Shown: positions 43,649 to 54,365, counted from the stretch's first letter. The stretch is 64,000 bases of DNA from Bacteroidota bacterium (GCA_017860455.1 JAGDMF010000010.1:40223-104222), one strand, 5' to 3'. Translations and numbers: made by a program. The notes: generated from the letters alone by a model not told the origin.

Positions 43649-43659
43649 ACGTTATCTAC
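43634..43659 (+). terminator. Hairpin enclosing the ilvE stop codon
   Basis: GTAGATAACGT-TTAG-ACGTTATCTAC is a perfect 11-bp stem with the TAG stop in a 4-nt loop. Only a short T run follows, so it may be a weak terminator, attenuator or mRNA-stabilising structure. Confidence 0.55.
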
Positions 43660-43691
43660 TTTGCTATATTAATATTAAATAATAAACTATA

Positions 43692-45443
43692 ATGAAAACG
43701 AAATACTTCGTCCTTTCTTTTTTTGTCTTCTGTTGTGGCCTTTCTTATGGTCAAAATAGTACTTATCAAATTAATTACAATAAAATGAGTCAACTCCTTA
43801 GAGCTATTAATGAGCTCTATGTGGATACCGTAAATTTTAACGCCATTGTTGAAAATGCCACGGTAGAGATGTTAAAAGAGTTAGATCCTCATACCATCTA
43901 TATCCCGGTAAAAGATGTTCAACAAGCCAACGAACCACTTCAGGGTGCTTTTGATGGAATTGGAGTTACTTTTCAGCTGATTAAAGACACCATCAATGTG
44001 ATGGAAGTGATTGTAGGTGGTCCTTCTGATAAAGTTGGATTGATGGCCGGTGATAAAATTATTCAGGTTGATACTGCAGTTGCTTATGGAAAAGAGATTA
44101 ACAATCAATGGGTTATGACCCATTTGAGAGGGAAAAAAGGAACGAAAGTGGAGATTCATGTTAGAAGAGGAAATAATTCAGAGCCTTTGATTTTTACTAT
44201 TGTACGTGACAAAATCCCGATGAATAGTATTAACGTTTTCTTTATGGTGGATCAAAATACCGGCTATATCCGGTTGGAAAGATTTGCAGCCACTTCAAAA
44301 ACTGAATTTTCAGAAGCACTTCATAATCTTCAAAATCAAGGTATGAAAAATCTTATCTTTGACTTAAGAGGAAATGGAGGTGGCTATTTGAATACCGCAT
44401 TTGAGATAGCTGATGAGTTTATCGAAAATGAACGGGTTATTGTTTATACAGATAATTTCCGTAAAACCGGTGAAAATCTGTTAGCTACGAAAATTGGAGA
44501 TTTTGAAAAAGGAAAACTGATCATTTTGGTAGATGAGGGTTCAGCTTCAGCCAGTGAAATCGTTTCCGGTGCTGTTCAGGATTGGGATAGAGGTTTGATT
44601 ATGGGTAGAAGAACTTTTGGAAAAGGATTGGTTCAAAAACCTTTGAATTTAGCAGATCAATCACAAGTTAGATTAACCATCTCCCGTTATTATACACCAA
44701 CAGGCAGATGCATCCAAAAACCTTATAATGATGGATTAGATAGCTATCTGGAAGATATTCAATATCGTTCACAACATGGTGAATTATATACGGCCGACAG
44801 TATCCATTTTCCTGATTCTTTGAAATATAAGACCCCTAACGGTAAAATTGTTTACGGTGGTGGTGGTATTATGCCCGATATTTTTATCCCTTTAGATACT
44901 ACAAAATACTCATCACTCTACGGAGAGATGTTCAGAAAAGGGGTTTTTAGCGGTTTTACTTTAGATTATATGAATTCAAATCGCGAGCTTCTTAAAGCAA
45001 AATATCCAACCATTCAAGATTTTAAAAAGAACTTTGTTGTCTCTGATGATCTTTTGAAACAAGTGATGGATTATGCTCATAAAGAGGGAGTTGAAGATAG
45101 TGTTCCGCTCTATTTTTCCAGAAGAGCAGAAATCTTTTTTAATGAAAAGAAAGAGCTTTTAGATTCATTATACAAAGATCCATCTTCAATACAATCGATG
45201 GAACAATTTAATAAAATGTTTGCAGACTATATGAATCAGTCCTACTCAGAATCTATGCAACTTAGAAATTTGGCTAAAATAAACGAGTTTATCAAAGAAG
45301 CCATCATGTTCGAATTTGCCAGAAATCTATTCTCTTATGGAGAAGCTTATCAAATTTTCTTATTAAGTGATGAAACATTTCTAAAGGCGGTTCAGGTTAT
45401 TAATGATGATAAAGTTTTTAAGAAATTTAAAGTGAGCAGATAA
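43692..45443 (+). CDS. S41 family C-terminal processing peptidase
   Basis: A 583-residue protein with a signal peptide (about 1-20). A PDZ domain (about 75-160, IGVTFQLIKDTINVMEVIVGGPSDKVGL) precedes the S41 core: GYIRLERFAATS, LIFDLRGNGGGYLN, and DEGSASASEIVSGAVQDW with the catalytic Ser, then GRRTFGKGLVQ with the catalytic Lys. It is a periplasmic serine protease likely trimming C-termini or envelope proteins. The last base of its stop codon is the first base of the dnaG ATG (TAATG). Confidence 0.94.
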   Translation: MKTKYFVLSFFVFCCGLSYGQNSTYQINYNKMSQLLRAINELYVDTVNFNAIVENATVEMLKELDPHTIYIPVKDVQQANEPLQGAFDGIGVTFQLIKDTINVMEVIVGGPSDKVGLMAGDKIIQVDTAVAYGKEINNQWVMTHLRGKKGTKVEIHVRRGNNSEPLIFTIVRDKIPMNSINVFFMVDQNTGYIRLERFAATSKTEFSEALHNLQNQGMKNLIFDLRGNGGGYLNTAFEIADEFIENERVIVYTDNFRKTGENLLATKIGDFEKGKLIILVDEGSASASEIVSGAVQDWDRGLIMGRRTFGKGLVQKPLNLADQSQVRLTISRYYTPTGRCIQKPYNDGLDSYLEDIQYRSQHGELYTADSIHFPDSLKYKTPNGKIVYGGGGIMPDIFIPLDTTKYSSLYGEMFRKGVFSGFTLDYMNSNRELLKAKYPTIQDFKKNFVVSDDLLKQVMDYAHKEGVEDSVPLYFSRRAEIFFNEKKELLDSLYKDPSSIQSMEQFNKMFADYMNQSYSESMQLRNLAKINEFIKEAIMFEFARNLFSYGEAYQIFLLSDETFLKAVQVINDDKVFKKFKVSR

Positions 45444-47440
45444 TGATCTCTAAGAGAACAATAGATGAAATTCTATTGGTCGCTAAAATCGAAGAGGTGG
45501 TTGGCGACTTCGTTTCTCTGAAAAAAAGAGGGCAGAACTGGGTTGGTCTTTGCCCTTTCCATGAAGATAAAAATCCATCCATGTATGTCAGTCCCAGGTT
45601 GGGAATTTACAAGTGTTTTGTCTGTGATGCCGGGGGTAACGCAGTCCAGTTTTTAATGAATCATGAGAAGATCTCCTATCCGGAATCATTAAAAATTCTG
45701 GCAAAAAAATTTAATGTTACGATTGAAGAAGATGTTGATAAAACGCAGGATGAGATTGTAGCTGATTCTGAAAAAGAGAGCTTATTCATATTAAATCGCT
45801 TTGCGGAAAATTATTTTATTGAGCAACTTTTTGAAACAGAAGAGGGTAAAACCATTGGCCTAACTTATTTTAAAGAACGGGGACTTCATGAAAATATCAT
45901 TAAAAAATTCAAATTAGGATATTCTCCGGAAGGGTGGGATTCATTTCTCAATTTTGCCAAAAAAAATGGATACAAAGAGGATCATTTGATAAAAACAGGT
46001 CTTATAAAAAAAAGCGAACAGGGTCGTTTGTTTGATTTTTTTCACGGTAGAGTGATGTTTCCTATTCACAATACGTTAGGGAAAACGGTAGGTTTTGGTG
46101 GACGTACTTTAAAAACGGGAGAAAAAATATCTAAATATTTCAATTCTCCTGAAAGTGAAATTTACCACAAAAGCGATATTTTATATGGCTTTCATTTAGC
46201 CAAAAAAGCGATCAGAACACTTGATAATGTCTATTTGGTAGAGGGTTATACTGATGTTATTTCCATGCATGCTTCAGGAATTGAGAATGTGGTTGCTTCA
46301 TCAGGAACTGCTTTGACAAAAGGTCAGATTAAGCTTATAGCATCTCAAACCAAAAATATTACGGTTGTTTATGATGGCGATACAGCAGGTATTAAAGCCT
46401 CAATGAGGGGGATCGATTTGTTGTTGGAAAGCGGACTTAATGTTCATATAGTGGCACTCCCTGATGGAGAGGATCCAGATTCATTTGCACGCAAAAACGA
46501 AGATGCACAACTAAAATTGTTTTTGGAAGAAAACAGTGTCAGCTTTTTGATTTTTAAAGCTAAGGTTTTATCTAAAGAGGCGGGTAAAGATCCCATGAAA
46601 CGCGCGGACATGGTAAATGAGATCATTAATAATATAGCCGAAATACCTGAAGTGATTGCACGGGCCATGTTTGTTAAAGAGTGCTCTCAACTTTTTGAAT
46701 TACCGGAAGAAACACTCAATATCCAGTTGCGAAAAGCAGTTTGGAAAAAGATGAATCAAAATAAAGCAGATTCTAAAGATCCAAATAATTCAGAGACTTC
46801 CTCTATAGAATCAGTTGCAACCAATGATTCATTTAAACTTCCCACTACTGTAGAATCCAGGTATGATGCTGTAGATGCCATGGAAGAAAAGATTATTCTT
46901 CTAATTCTGAAATATGGAATGTTTGAAATTGATATTGAAAAACAGGATAATGAAGGTGTTTATTATGATCAAATAAGGATTGATCAATATCTTTTTGATG
47001 AGTTTCATGACCAACAGATTAAATTTAAAAATCCGCTATATCAGGATATTTTCTTCGAGTATGCCGAAATTGCAAAAGTTGCAGAAAATCAGGATAAGAT
47101 AAAAAATTATTTTTCTTCCCATTCCAATACGGATATTTCCAATTTTTGCATCAAACATTTGATCAAAGAGGATCCGGATTATAGCCATTTATGGGAATCT
47201 AAATTTGAAATTATTACCAGATCAGTAAGAAATAATATCAACAAATTAAACAATAAGGTAGAGTCCACCATAAATAGTTTTAAATTAAGAAAACTAGAGG
47301 ATTATAGAGAGCTAATATTTCTTGTTTTAAAAGAGGAGTGTCCTGAAGAATTACTTCCTTCTGTTTCGAATAAATTAAGTCAGTTGAATACGAGGAGGGA
47401 AGAGATCGCAAAATTGCTAGGAATTGTAATTACAAAATAA
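45443..47440 (+). CDS. dnaG: DNA primase
   Basis: A 665-residue DnaG. The CHC2 zinc finger (CPFHEDKNPSMYV...YKCFVCDAGG) is at about 38-65. The catalytic core has GGRTL and the TOPRIM motifs VYLVEGYTDVISMH and VVYDGDTAGIKA. The helicase-binding C-terminal domain is degenerate, as is common. It makes RNA primers for replication. It overlaps the S41 protease gene by one base and ends at a strong bidirectional terminator. Confidence 0.96.
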   Translation: MISKRTIDEILLVAKIEEVVGDFVSLKKRGQNWVGLCPFHEDKNPSMYVSPRLGIYKCFVCDAGGNAVQFLMNHEKISYPESLKILAKKFNVTIEEDVDKTQDEIVADSEKESLFILNRFAENYFIEQLFETEEGKTIGLTYFKERGLHENIIKKFKLGYSPEGWDSFLNFAKKNGYKEDHLIKTGLIKKSEQGRLFDFFHGRVMFPIHNTLGKTVGFGGRTLKTGEKISKYFNSPESEIYHKSDILYGFHLAKKAIRTLDNVYLVEGYTDVISMHASGIENVVASSGTALTKGQIKLIASQTKNITVVYDGDTAGIKASMRGIDLLLESGLNVHIVALPDGEDPDSFARKNEDAQLKLFLEENSVSFLIFKAKVLSKEAGKDPMKRADMVNEIINNIAEIPEVIARAMFVKECSQLFELPEETLNIQLRKAVWKKMNQNKADSKDPNNSETSSIESVATNDSFKLPTTVESRYDAVDAMEEKIILLILKYGMFEIDIEKQDNEGVYYDQIRIDQYLFDEFHDQQIKFKNPLYQDIFFEYAEIAKVAENQDKIKNYFSSHSNTDISNFCIKHLIKEDPDYSHLWESKFEIITRSVRNNINKLNNKVESTINSFKLRKLEDYRELIFLVLKEECPEELLPSVSNKLSQLNTRREEIAKLLGIVITK

Positions 47441-47445
47441 AAAAA

Positions 47446-47471
47446 AAGGCTGCCATAAGGCAGCCTTTTTA
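47446..47471. terminator. Bidirectional terminator between dnaG and the giant T9SS gene
   Basis: AAGGCTGCC-ATAA-GGCAGCCTT is a perfect 9-bp stem with an A run before and a T run after, between convergent stops at 47440 and 47491. Confidence 0.9.
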
Positions 47472-47490
47472 ATAGGATTAAGATCTATTC

Positions 47491-50400
47491 TTATTTAGTA
47501 ATATGTACTTTGTAAGAAGCAGTTCCATTTGCCGTAGATAATCTTACTACATAAATACCTGTAGCAGCATTTAATGAAATGATGGTTGGATTTTCAATAA
47601 CGTTTCCGCTATAGATCAATTTGCCACACATATCAAAAATAGAAGCGTTGGTAATAGGTACGTTTTCTTTATTGACGATAAAGATGTCAGACGCATTGCT
47701 ATAAACTTGAACAGAAGTTAAATCAACATCATTAACACCTTCATGTCCTACAGGAAGAGTTGTGAATCCTCTTTCAGCAGACCAATCACTTGCGTTAGTT
47801 GCAGTACAATTTGCTTTCACTTGCCAGATGTAGTAAGTTTCAGCAGTTAAACCTGTTAGATCATATTCAGTAGCAGCTACATTATTAACTACAGTATAAT
47901 CAGTAGCATCAATAGCTTTATATTGAATGGTATAAGCAGCAGCCCCAGTATTGTTCCAATTCAATGTTGCAGTATTTTGTGCAATATTTGTAACATAAGC
48001 ATTGATAGGAGCTTCGCAATTAATTAATTGGAAAGTAACATCAATAGTTTTGTTTGCTGTAACATTTACAAATTGATAAGAAGCAGCAACGCCAACAGAA
48101 ACGCCATTAACAGCAACATCAGCCACTTCATAACCTGAAGCAGGAGTGAATGTGTATACAGCAGAGTTAGCGCCATAATTTAATGTAGCAACACCTGATG
48201 GAGTGATTGTTCCATTAGCACCTGCAGTTGCAGTAATGGTGAAAGTTTTAACGGCCATTGTAGCGGTTACAGTTGCATTAGCAGCTACTGCTGGTAATGT
48301 AATAACTGCTGTTCCGGCTGAATTAGGAGTGAAAGCAACAGGAGTACTATTTACTGTGATAGTGGAAATGTTATATCCGGTATTTGGTGTAATAGTGAAT
48401 GAAGGGGTAGCACCATAAGTCACCACTTGTGTACCTGGAGTGATGGATCCGTTTGCAGGTTGATTAACAGTAATGGTATATGAAGCAGAATTTGTAATAG
48501 CTTGAATAGTATGGTTTGCTGTTACATTAGAGAATGTATAGGTAGTAATTGCACCTTGAGCAACACCATCAACAAATAGATTTACAAGAACTGAACCGGT
48601 TGCAGGAGCAATGGTATAAGTTTGATTTGCACCATAATTAACAGTTGTAACACCAGCAGGTGTAATTGTTCCATTACCATTGATTGAAGCTGTTAATGTA
48701 TAGGTATTAATAGCAAAAGTAGCAGCAATAGTATGATTTGCCATTACGTTAGCAAAAGTATATGTACCAATTGGACCCATAGAAATTCCATCTACTAAAA
48801 CATTAAGAATGTGATATCCTGCAGCTGGAGTAACAGTATAAACCTGACTTCCATTATAATTAACGACTGTAGCATTGGCAGGTGTAATGGAGCCATTTGC
48901 ACCGGCAGTCGCTGTGATTGTAAATGTATTAATTGCAAATGTAGCAGCAATAGTATGATTTGCTGTAATATTATTGAAAGAATGAGTATAAGATGTAGCA
49001 TTTGCAGGAACAGTTACAGGAGAACCATCCACAACTACAGAAGCAATGGTATATCCGGTTGCAGCTGTAATTACATAGTTTTGAGATACACCATAGTTAT
49101 AGGTTGCACCACCATTTGGAAGAATTGTTCCACCAAGGCCACAAGTTGCAGTAATGTCAAATGTTAGAGGTTCAAAATATACTTTAATAGCTTTATCATC
49201 AGTGATATTAGTTAACTGACCGGTATAACTCATGGGATTAGCTACAGTAACTGGAACATCATTAACAAGAACTGCTGAAATATAATAACCTGTAGCAGGA
49301 ACTGCAGTGTAGTTATATACAAAAGCAGGATCATAAGAATATGATGTGCCAGCAGTTACAGTACCATTTCCGAATGTTTGAGTAGTAATATTGATGGTTT
49401 TAGGAGCATAAACAACGTAGATGAGTTGGGTTGTCATGATGTCATATAATTGATATTGAGTAGCAGCTCCTACATTTAGACCATTTACAGTTGTAGATAT
49501 ATTTTCATATCCAGGAGCAGCAGGCATAGTAGCCATTAAATCATCACCATAATTAACATAAGTAGAATGAACAGTAGGACCTAAAACAGTAACACCGTCT
49601 AAAATTCCGGCACCACCTGTAACGGTGTATTGAACAGCAATAGTGTCAATTTTAACAATCGCTTCAATGGTGTGGTTTGTAGTTACATTGCTAAATGTAT
49701 AAGTAAATGTATTATTACCTTGAGCAATAAATGGAGCACTTACACCATCAACCAACAATCTATATAAATGGAAATTTGGATTAACATTGATGGTAAATGT
49801 AGTTGCTTCACCATGAAGAACGATAGTTGGAGTACTTGGAGTAATAGTACCAGGCATGTTACCATTATCTAGGTAGTTAGCACCATGGAAGTTGGTGATA
49901 GAAGGAGTTATTGTGTAAGGTATTTTTTCATAAGTAGCATTTACAGCAAGTGTGTCTAACCCTACAGATAAAGTATATGCAAATGGTCTGGAATTTGTTA
50001 AATCAGAACCTTGAACCTCGTTACCATTGATAGTAATGGAAGCAACTCTATATCCAACAGCTGGAGTAAAGTTAATTAAACGGGTTGTTCCATTTAAGAT
50101 ACTTTGATAACCGGTAGGATTGGAAGTACCGTTTGGTCCATTTGTAATAACAACAGGAATGTAAACAGGTGTAGTAACTTCAATTTCATCAAAGAAAATA
50201 TTATTACCAAAAGCACTATAACCTTGGAAAATAACATAATTAAATCCAGCAGCCGGTACACGACCAATATATTGATACCAACCAGGAGCAGATACTATTG
50301 GAGATAAACCGGTACTTCTATGAACGTTGATAAGTTCAACACCTCCAATTGAGGATGCACTATCATTAACGAAAACTTTGATACCTTCATCATAAGAAAT

Positions 50401-53400
50401 ATAGGAAGAGTAGTCATCTCTGTAAACCCAGAATTTGATTAGTGATCCAACACCAATACCATAAATATTAGGAGTACTTAATTCAGCAACACCACCACCA
50501 TAAATACTATATGAATTAAATCTTGCCATGTAAGGTCCGGCTTGAGGAGTACAAGTTGGATTTGATCCAGATGTAACAAAATCAAAAACACCAGGAGTTG
50601 TGGTTCCTGCAGTTTTTTCATTCTTCCATGCAAATGGAGTTGTATTTGAAGTAAACCCTTGATAATAAAGAGTTTGATATTGTGTACGGAATGTAAATGT
50701 GGAAGACCAATCGCTACCACCACCACTACAATTAGCTTTTACTCTAAACTCATAAATATTGTTTTTAACCAATCCGGTTAAATTATAAGGTCTTGCTACA
50801 TTAGCTTTTACAATCCATGTAGTATCACCTACTAATCTGTAATTAACAGTATAGTTCGTTGGTAATGAAGTGGTTGGATATGCCCAGTTTAACATAGCAG
50901 AAGTAAATGCTGAAGAGTTAATTGATAAATTAATTGGCTCAAAACAAGCAGGTTGTGACATTAATGTTACACTGTCTAATCTTGCAGAATAACCGCTACC
51001 CATATTAAATACGATAGCCATTCTTTCTGTTCCGGTTAATGTATTTGAAGTAAATAAATCGTAATTATACCATCCTAAATTAGTTATACTATCTTCTTTT
51101 AAAGTAACAAAAGTTGAAGCATCATTAATATTTGTGATATATCCGAATTTGAATTTATGATTAGCACCACCATCATATTTGAATTTCAATCTTAATGTAT
51201 TTACATAAGCCTGAGTACGTGGTAAAATAAGCATGCTGGTTTCAATACCACCGGTGCTCATTTCAATACCTTTAGTTCCAGTCATTTGAACTACTTTAAT
51301 ATAAGCAGAACCTGTAGTTAGTTTGTTAAAACAATCTGGGAATCCATTTACTGCAACAGCTTCAAAATCTTCAACATAAGGTAAAGTTACAAGAGGATTA
51401 CATAAAGTTGTGAAAGTTTTACTAATATAACCACTATATTGTCCAGAACCACAGTTAGCTTTAACGCCTACTTCATAATTCATGGAAGGATTCAAATTAG
51501 ATATGATATATGATGGAGATGTAGTCGTAACTACATTCCAAGTAGTTGCACTAATTTCTTTATATCTAACAATCCAGGATGTTTCAGTTCCAACAGGAGT
51601 CCAAGTTAAATTAGCAGATGTTGTTCCAATATTGGAAACTGTGAGTAAGCTTGGAGCTTGACATCCAGTGCCGCTTGTTTGGATGATTGAAATATCATCA
51701 ATACTGATATAATAAGGATCACCATTCATATACCCTTTAATACCTACAGTATAAACACCTTCAGTAGTAATAGTAAAAGTACCTGTTAAATTTTGATAAT
51801 TACCCCAAGTAATACCGGTTTGAGGAACGATAAAAGATCCAGCATCCATTGCTGCCGTTGTTGCGGCTGTTCCAATTTTTACTGTAATATTTGAAAGACT
51901 GGTAGATTCATAATCTTGTCTTGCGTACATTGAAAATGAATATGTTCCGGGTTGTAAAGAAAGTTGTTTAAACAACCAAGTATCGCACGACCATTGTAAA
52001 GTTGCATTAAACGAACCTGTTCTTGGTGTTCTGTTATAATCTGTGTTTGTAGAATTATAAACCCAATTTCTTGATCCACTCACAATAGCTTGGGAGAAAC
52101 ATCCACCAATAGTAGAACCATTTGTGCCATCTTCAAAACCATAATTCCAAGGAGTTTGACTTAAACAAGCTGAATTTACAGTTACAGGTAATCCAAAAGT
52201 AACAGGAAGATAAGATGTCAAATCAGTTGGAGTAAAAGTAACATTAATAGTTTGCGCACCTGCAGTTGTTAAAATGGTACTTGGAGTTGTCCACGCAAAT
52301 GTTCCGGGAACAGGAGTGCTATTAAATGCTGCAGAACCTTCAAGAAGAATTACAGTTGATAATAATTGATTTTGAGTCATTGCATCAGGGATAGGATTTG
52401 TAACAATTGTTGGAGCATATCTATGTTGAACAATGTCAGCTGGATCTCTTGGCGCAATTTGACGAGTTGCATTAAATGTGATTGCAAAACCAACAACATC
52501 TTGAGGAATGGTTGGGGCAACAATACCGGTAAGTGTACCAAAATGATTTCTACAAACAGTTACATCTGTACCTTGAGTAATATTGATATTGGCTGCACTT
52601 CCTGTACCAAAAGTAGCAGCAGCAAAAGTTACTTCATTAACTTTAATCAATTGAGATTCATAATTGGCATAATTAGTAAGAAGTTCACTAACTGTGATTG
52701 TAATGGGTTGAACAGCTGTTCCGGGAGTACCCACTGCTGTTGGTTGGGTTGGAACTAATTCACTTAATCCGTTATAGAGCGTGTAAGTACCATAAACACC
52801 ACCAGAAATAACATCACCATTGTTGTAAGGATTTGCAATTACCGGTGTAGAGAAATCATAAATTAATAAACCTCCGGTAGCATCTTTTACAAATACGTTT
52901 CTTCCGGCTCTGTGAACGAAGGTAACATCTCCGGTAATTTTGTAAACAGTTGAATTGGTTGCAGTGTTAGCCGCTTTGAAAGCAGCAATATTGGCCACTT
53001 CAACAGGGAAAGTATAGGTTGCCGTAGCTATGTTACTTGGATTAAAACCGGTAGCCATAGCAATCGCTTTAATGGTTGTTGTTGCTGTAATATTAATTGG
53101 TGCAGTAAAAACATTTGAAGAAATATCTGGGGCTGTCCCATCAGTAGTGTAATAAATAGTTGATGCAGGTGTTGTACACTCAAGAGTAACGGTTGCAGGA
53201 GCATATAAAACGCCTGAAGGAAGAGTGAATGTTGGAGTAGCTGTATTGGAAACCACAGTTGGAACGGTTCCTGTAATAACCAAACTGTCAATTCTATTGT
53301 TTCCATTTGCAGCAGTTGCTCCGTTAACAGTTAATCGGATATATGCTGTAGAAATATTGTTTATGGCTGATACACTTGAAAAATCAACGATTTTTTCTAA

Positions 53401-53865
53401 CCAGGTTGAAGTGTTATTTGCAGTATTAATTGTAGTTAAATCTGTGAATGTAGTACCATCAGTACTATATCCCCATGTATGAGTGTTAAATCCTGCGGAT
53501 GTTCCTCTCGTTTTGAAAGCAATACTTATGTTTTCTAAACCAGTTGTTGGAACTAAAATAATAATACTATAACCGTTTGAAGAACTATTTGCAATGCTTA
53601 ATGCTTTACCTGAACTTGGTGTTCCTCCAAATGCTGTTAATTGTAAGTTTGTTGATGTGGTATCCCAGTTTGATGAACCATGAGTGCCATCTAGGTAAAT
53701 TGTTCCTGTTCCGGAATCAGAAGAGATCACATTAATTGTGTTTGATGCTGTCAATCCATCAAAGTTCCAGGATGCTATTGTTGTTTGCGCAAAAGTTGTG
53801 CAAACCATAGCAAAAAGAAGCATCATACTAAGAAATGCCCTCTTGAAAACGTCAATTTTTTTCAT
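47491..53865 (-). CDS. Giant T9SS-secreted multidomain adhesin-like protein
   Basis: A 2124-residue protein with a signal peptide (about 1-26). In order it shows a beta-rich lectin-like domain (about 27-205), a chitobiase-C-terminal-like domain (about 208-285, STIYYTTDGTAPD), a DUF5689/OB-like region (about 290-485), CBM-like jelly rolls alternating with fibronectin III domains (SLLTVSNIGTTSANLTW, NLTGLVKNNIYEFRVKANC), and nine InlB-B/Listeria-Bacteroides-type repeats of about 75 residues (about 1230-1990; GANGSITP, YTVTPAAGYHILNVLVDG, ITANHTIAATF). A final FN3 domain and a T9SS sorting domain (about 2050-2124) close it. It is probably an adhesin or surface glycan-binding protein. No catalytic domain is seen. 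Confidence 0.88.
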   Translation of the reverse strand: MKKIDVFKRAFLSMMLLFAMVCTTFAQTTIASWNFDGLTASNTINVISSDSGTGTIYLDGTHGSSNWDTTSTNLQLTAFGGTPSSGKALSIANSSSNGYSIIILVPTTGLENISIAFKTRGTSAGFNTHTWGYSTDGTTFTDLTTINTANNTSTWLEKIVDFSSVSAINNISTAYIRLTVNGATAANGNNRIDSLVITGTVPTVVSNTATPTFTLPSGVLYAPATVTLECTTPASTIYYTTDGTAPDISSNVFTAPINITATTTIKAIAMATGFNPSNIATATYTFPVEVANIAAFKAANTATNSTVYKITGDVTFVHRAGRNVFVKDATGGLLIYDFSTPVIANPYNNGDVISGGVYGTYTLYNGLSELVPTQPTAVGTPGTAVQPITITVSELLTNYANYESQLIKVNEVTFAAATFGTGSAANINITQGTDVTVCRNHFGTLTGIVAPTIPQDVVGFAITFNATRQIAPRDPADIVQHRYAPTIVTNPIPDAMTQNQLLSTVILLEGSAAFNSTPVPGTFAWTTPSTILTTAGAQTINVTFTPTDLTSYLPVTFGLPVTVNSACLSQTPWNYGFEDGTNGSTIGGCFSQAIVSGSRNWVYNSTNTDYNRTPRTGSFNATLQWSCDTWLFKQLSLQPGTYSFSMYARQDYESTSLSNITVKIGTAATTAAMDAGSFIVPQTGITWGNYQNLTGTFTITTEGVYTVGIKGYMNGDPYYISIDDISIIQTSGTGCQAPSLLTVSNIGTTSANLTWTPVGTETSWIVRYKEISATTWNVVTTTSPSYIISNLNPSMNYEVGVKANCGSGQYSGYISKTFTTLCNPLVTLPYVEDFEAVAVNGFPDCFNKLTTGSAYIKVVQMTGTKGIEMSTGGIETSMLILPRTQAYVNTLRLKFKYDGGANHKFKFGYITNINDASTFVTLKEDSITNLGWYNYDLFTSNTLTGTERMAIVFNMGSGYSARLDSVTLMSQPACFEPINLSINSSAFTSAMLNWAYPTTSLPTNYTVNYRLVGDTTWIVKANVARPYNLTGLVKNNIYEFRVKANCSGGGSDWSSTFTFRTQYQTLYYQGFTSNTTPFAWKNEKTAGTTTPGVFDFVTSGSNPTCTPQAGPYMARFNSYSIYGGGVAELSTPNIYGIGVGSLIKFWVYRDDYSSYISYDEGIKVFVNDSASSIGGVELINVHRSTGLSPIVSAPGWYQYIGRVPAAGFNYVIFQGYSAFGNNIFFDEIEVTTPVYIPVVITNGPNGTSNPTGYQSILNGTTRLINFTPAVGYRVASITINGNEVQGSDLTNSRPFAYTLSVGLDTLAVNATYEKIPYTITPSITNFHGANYLDNGNMPGTITPSTPTIVLHGEATTFTINVNPNFHLYRLLVDGVSAPFIAQGNNTFTYTFSNVTTNHTIEAIVKIDTIAVQYTVTGGAGILDGVTVLGPTVHSTYVNYGDDLMATMPAAPGYENISTTVNGLNVGAATQYQLYDIMTTQLIYVVYAPKTINITTQTFGNGTVTAGTSYSYDPAFVYNYTAVPATGYYISAVLVNDVPVTVANPMSYTGQLTNITDDKAIKVYFEPLTFDITATCGLGGTILPNGGATYNYGVSQNYVITAATGYTIASVVVDGSPVTVPANATSYTHSFNNITANHTIAATFAINTFTITATAGANGSITPANATVVNYNGSQVYTVTPAAGYHILNVLVDGISMGPIGTYTFANVMANHTIAATFAINTYTLTASINGNGTITPAGVTTVNYGANQTYTIAPATGSVLVNLFVDGVAQGAITTYTFSNVTANHTIQAITNSASYTITVNQPANGSITPGTQVVTYGATPSFTITPNTGYNISTITVNSTPVAFTPNSAGTAVITLPAVAANATVTATMAVKTFTITATAGANGTITPSGVATLNYGANSAVYTFTPASGYEVADVAVNGVSVGVAASYQFVNVTANKTIDVTFQLINCEAPINAYVTNIAQNTATLNWNNTGAAAYTIQYKAIDATDYTVVNNVAATEYDLTGLTAETYYIWQVKANCTATNASDWSAERGFTTLPVGHEGVNDVDLTSVQVYSNASDIFIVNKENVPITNASIFDMCGKLIYSGNVIENPTIISLNAATGIYVVRLSTANGTASYKVHITK

Positions 53866-54365
53866 TTTTGAAATGTTTTAGTGAATAATATTTTTTTAAA
53901 TTTGTTTACTTTTTTTTTAGGTTTTGTTTAATATATTGATTTATAAACATTTAATCAATAAAATACGAAACAATAAATAAATTGTTACATATAATATGAT
54001 AAGCGGACAAATATACAAAACAATTTGCAATTATGTAGCGTTTTAGAAACTTTTTTTCATTTTTCTTCTTTATTGACCATTTTTTTTAACAAAATGACTA
54101 CGAAACAGGCTGGTTTTTAACAATTTTCAACGTAATTTTCAACAATTTTTACTTTTTTTTAAAATTTTAAAACATTGTAAATCAGTGCGATGTTTATAAT
54201 TCTAACAACTTTTTTAGATCTTAAAAAAAAGTTATAAAAAAAACCTATTTCTGATATTATTTTTGACTCATATCCGGTTGTCGGGGAGTCCCCCCTTTAT
54301 ATCTCATAAAATTCCCTTCACTTTTCTTTTTGGCAATTATCCACATGATCCCCGACCCAGATATT
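53866..54365. other. AT-rich intergenic gap with DnaA-box-like 9-mer and inverted repeat
   Basis: This 500-bp non-coding gap holds the leader of the giant gene. GTCGGGGA (54280-54287) and TCCCCGAC (54349-54356) form an 8-bp inverted repeat enclosing TTATCCACA (54337-54345), an exact E. coli-type DnaA box. Several TTTTCAACA/TTTTTAACA near-boxes lie upstream. No ORF is supported. Confidence 0.3.
54008..54015 (-). promoter_or_regulatory. Putative -7 element for the giant T9SS gene
   Basis: The minus strand reads TATATTTG (TAnnTTTG), which would give a leader of about 135 nt. No -33 TTG at standard spacing. Confidence 0.45.

Noticed and set aside
48203-48418. Plus-strand ORFs within the giant T9SS gene (also 48811, 50104, 52366, 53225)
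   Set aside because: They are antisense shadows of a repetitive, Thr/Asn/Ala-rich coding sequence and show no domains or start signals.
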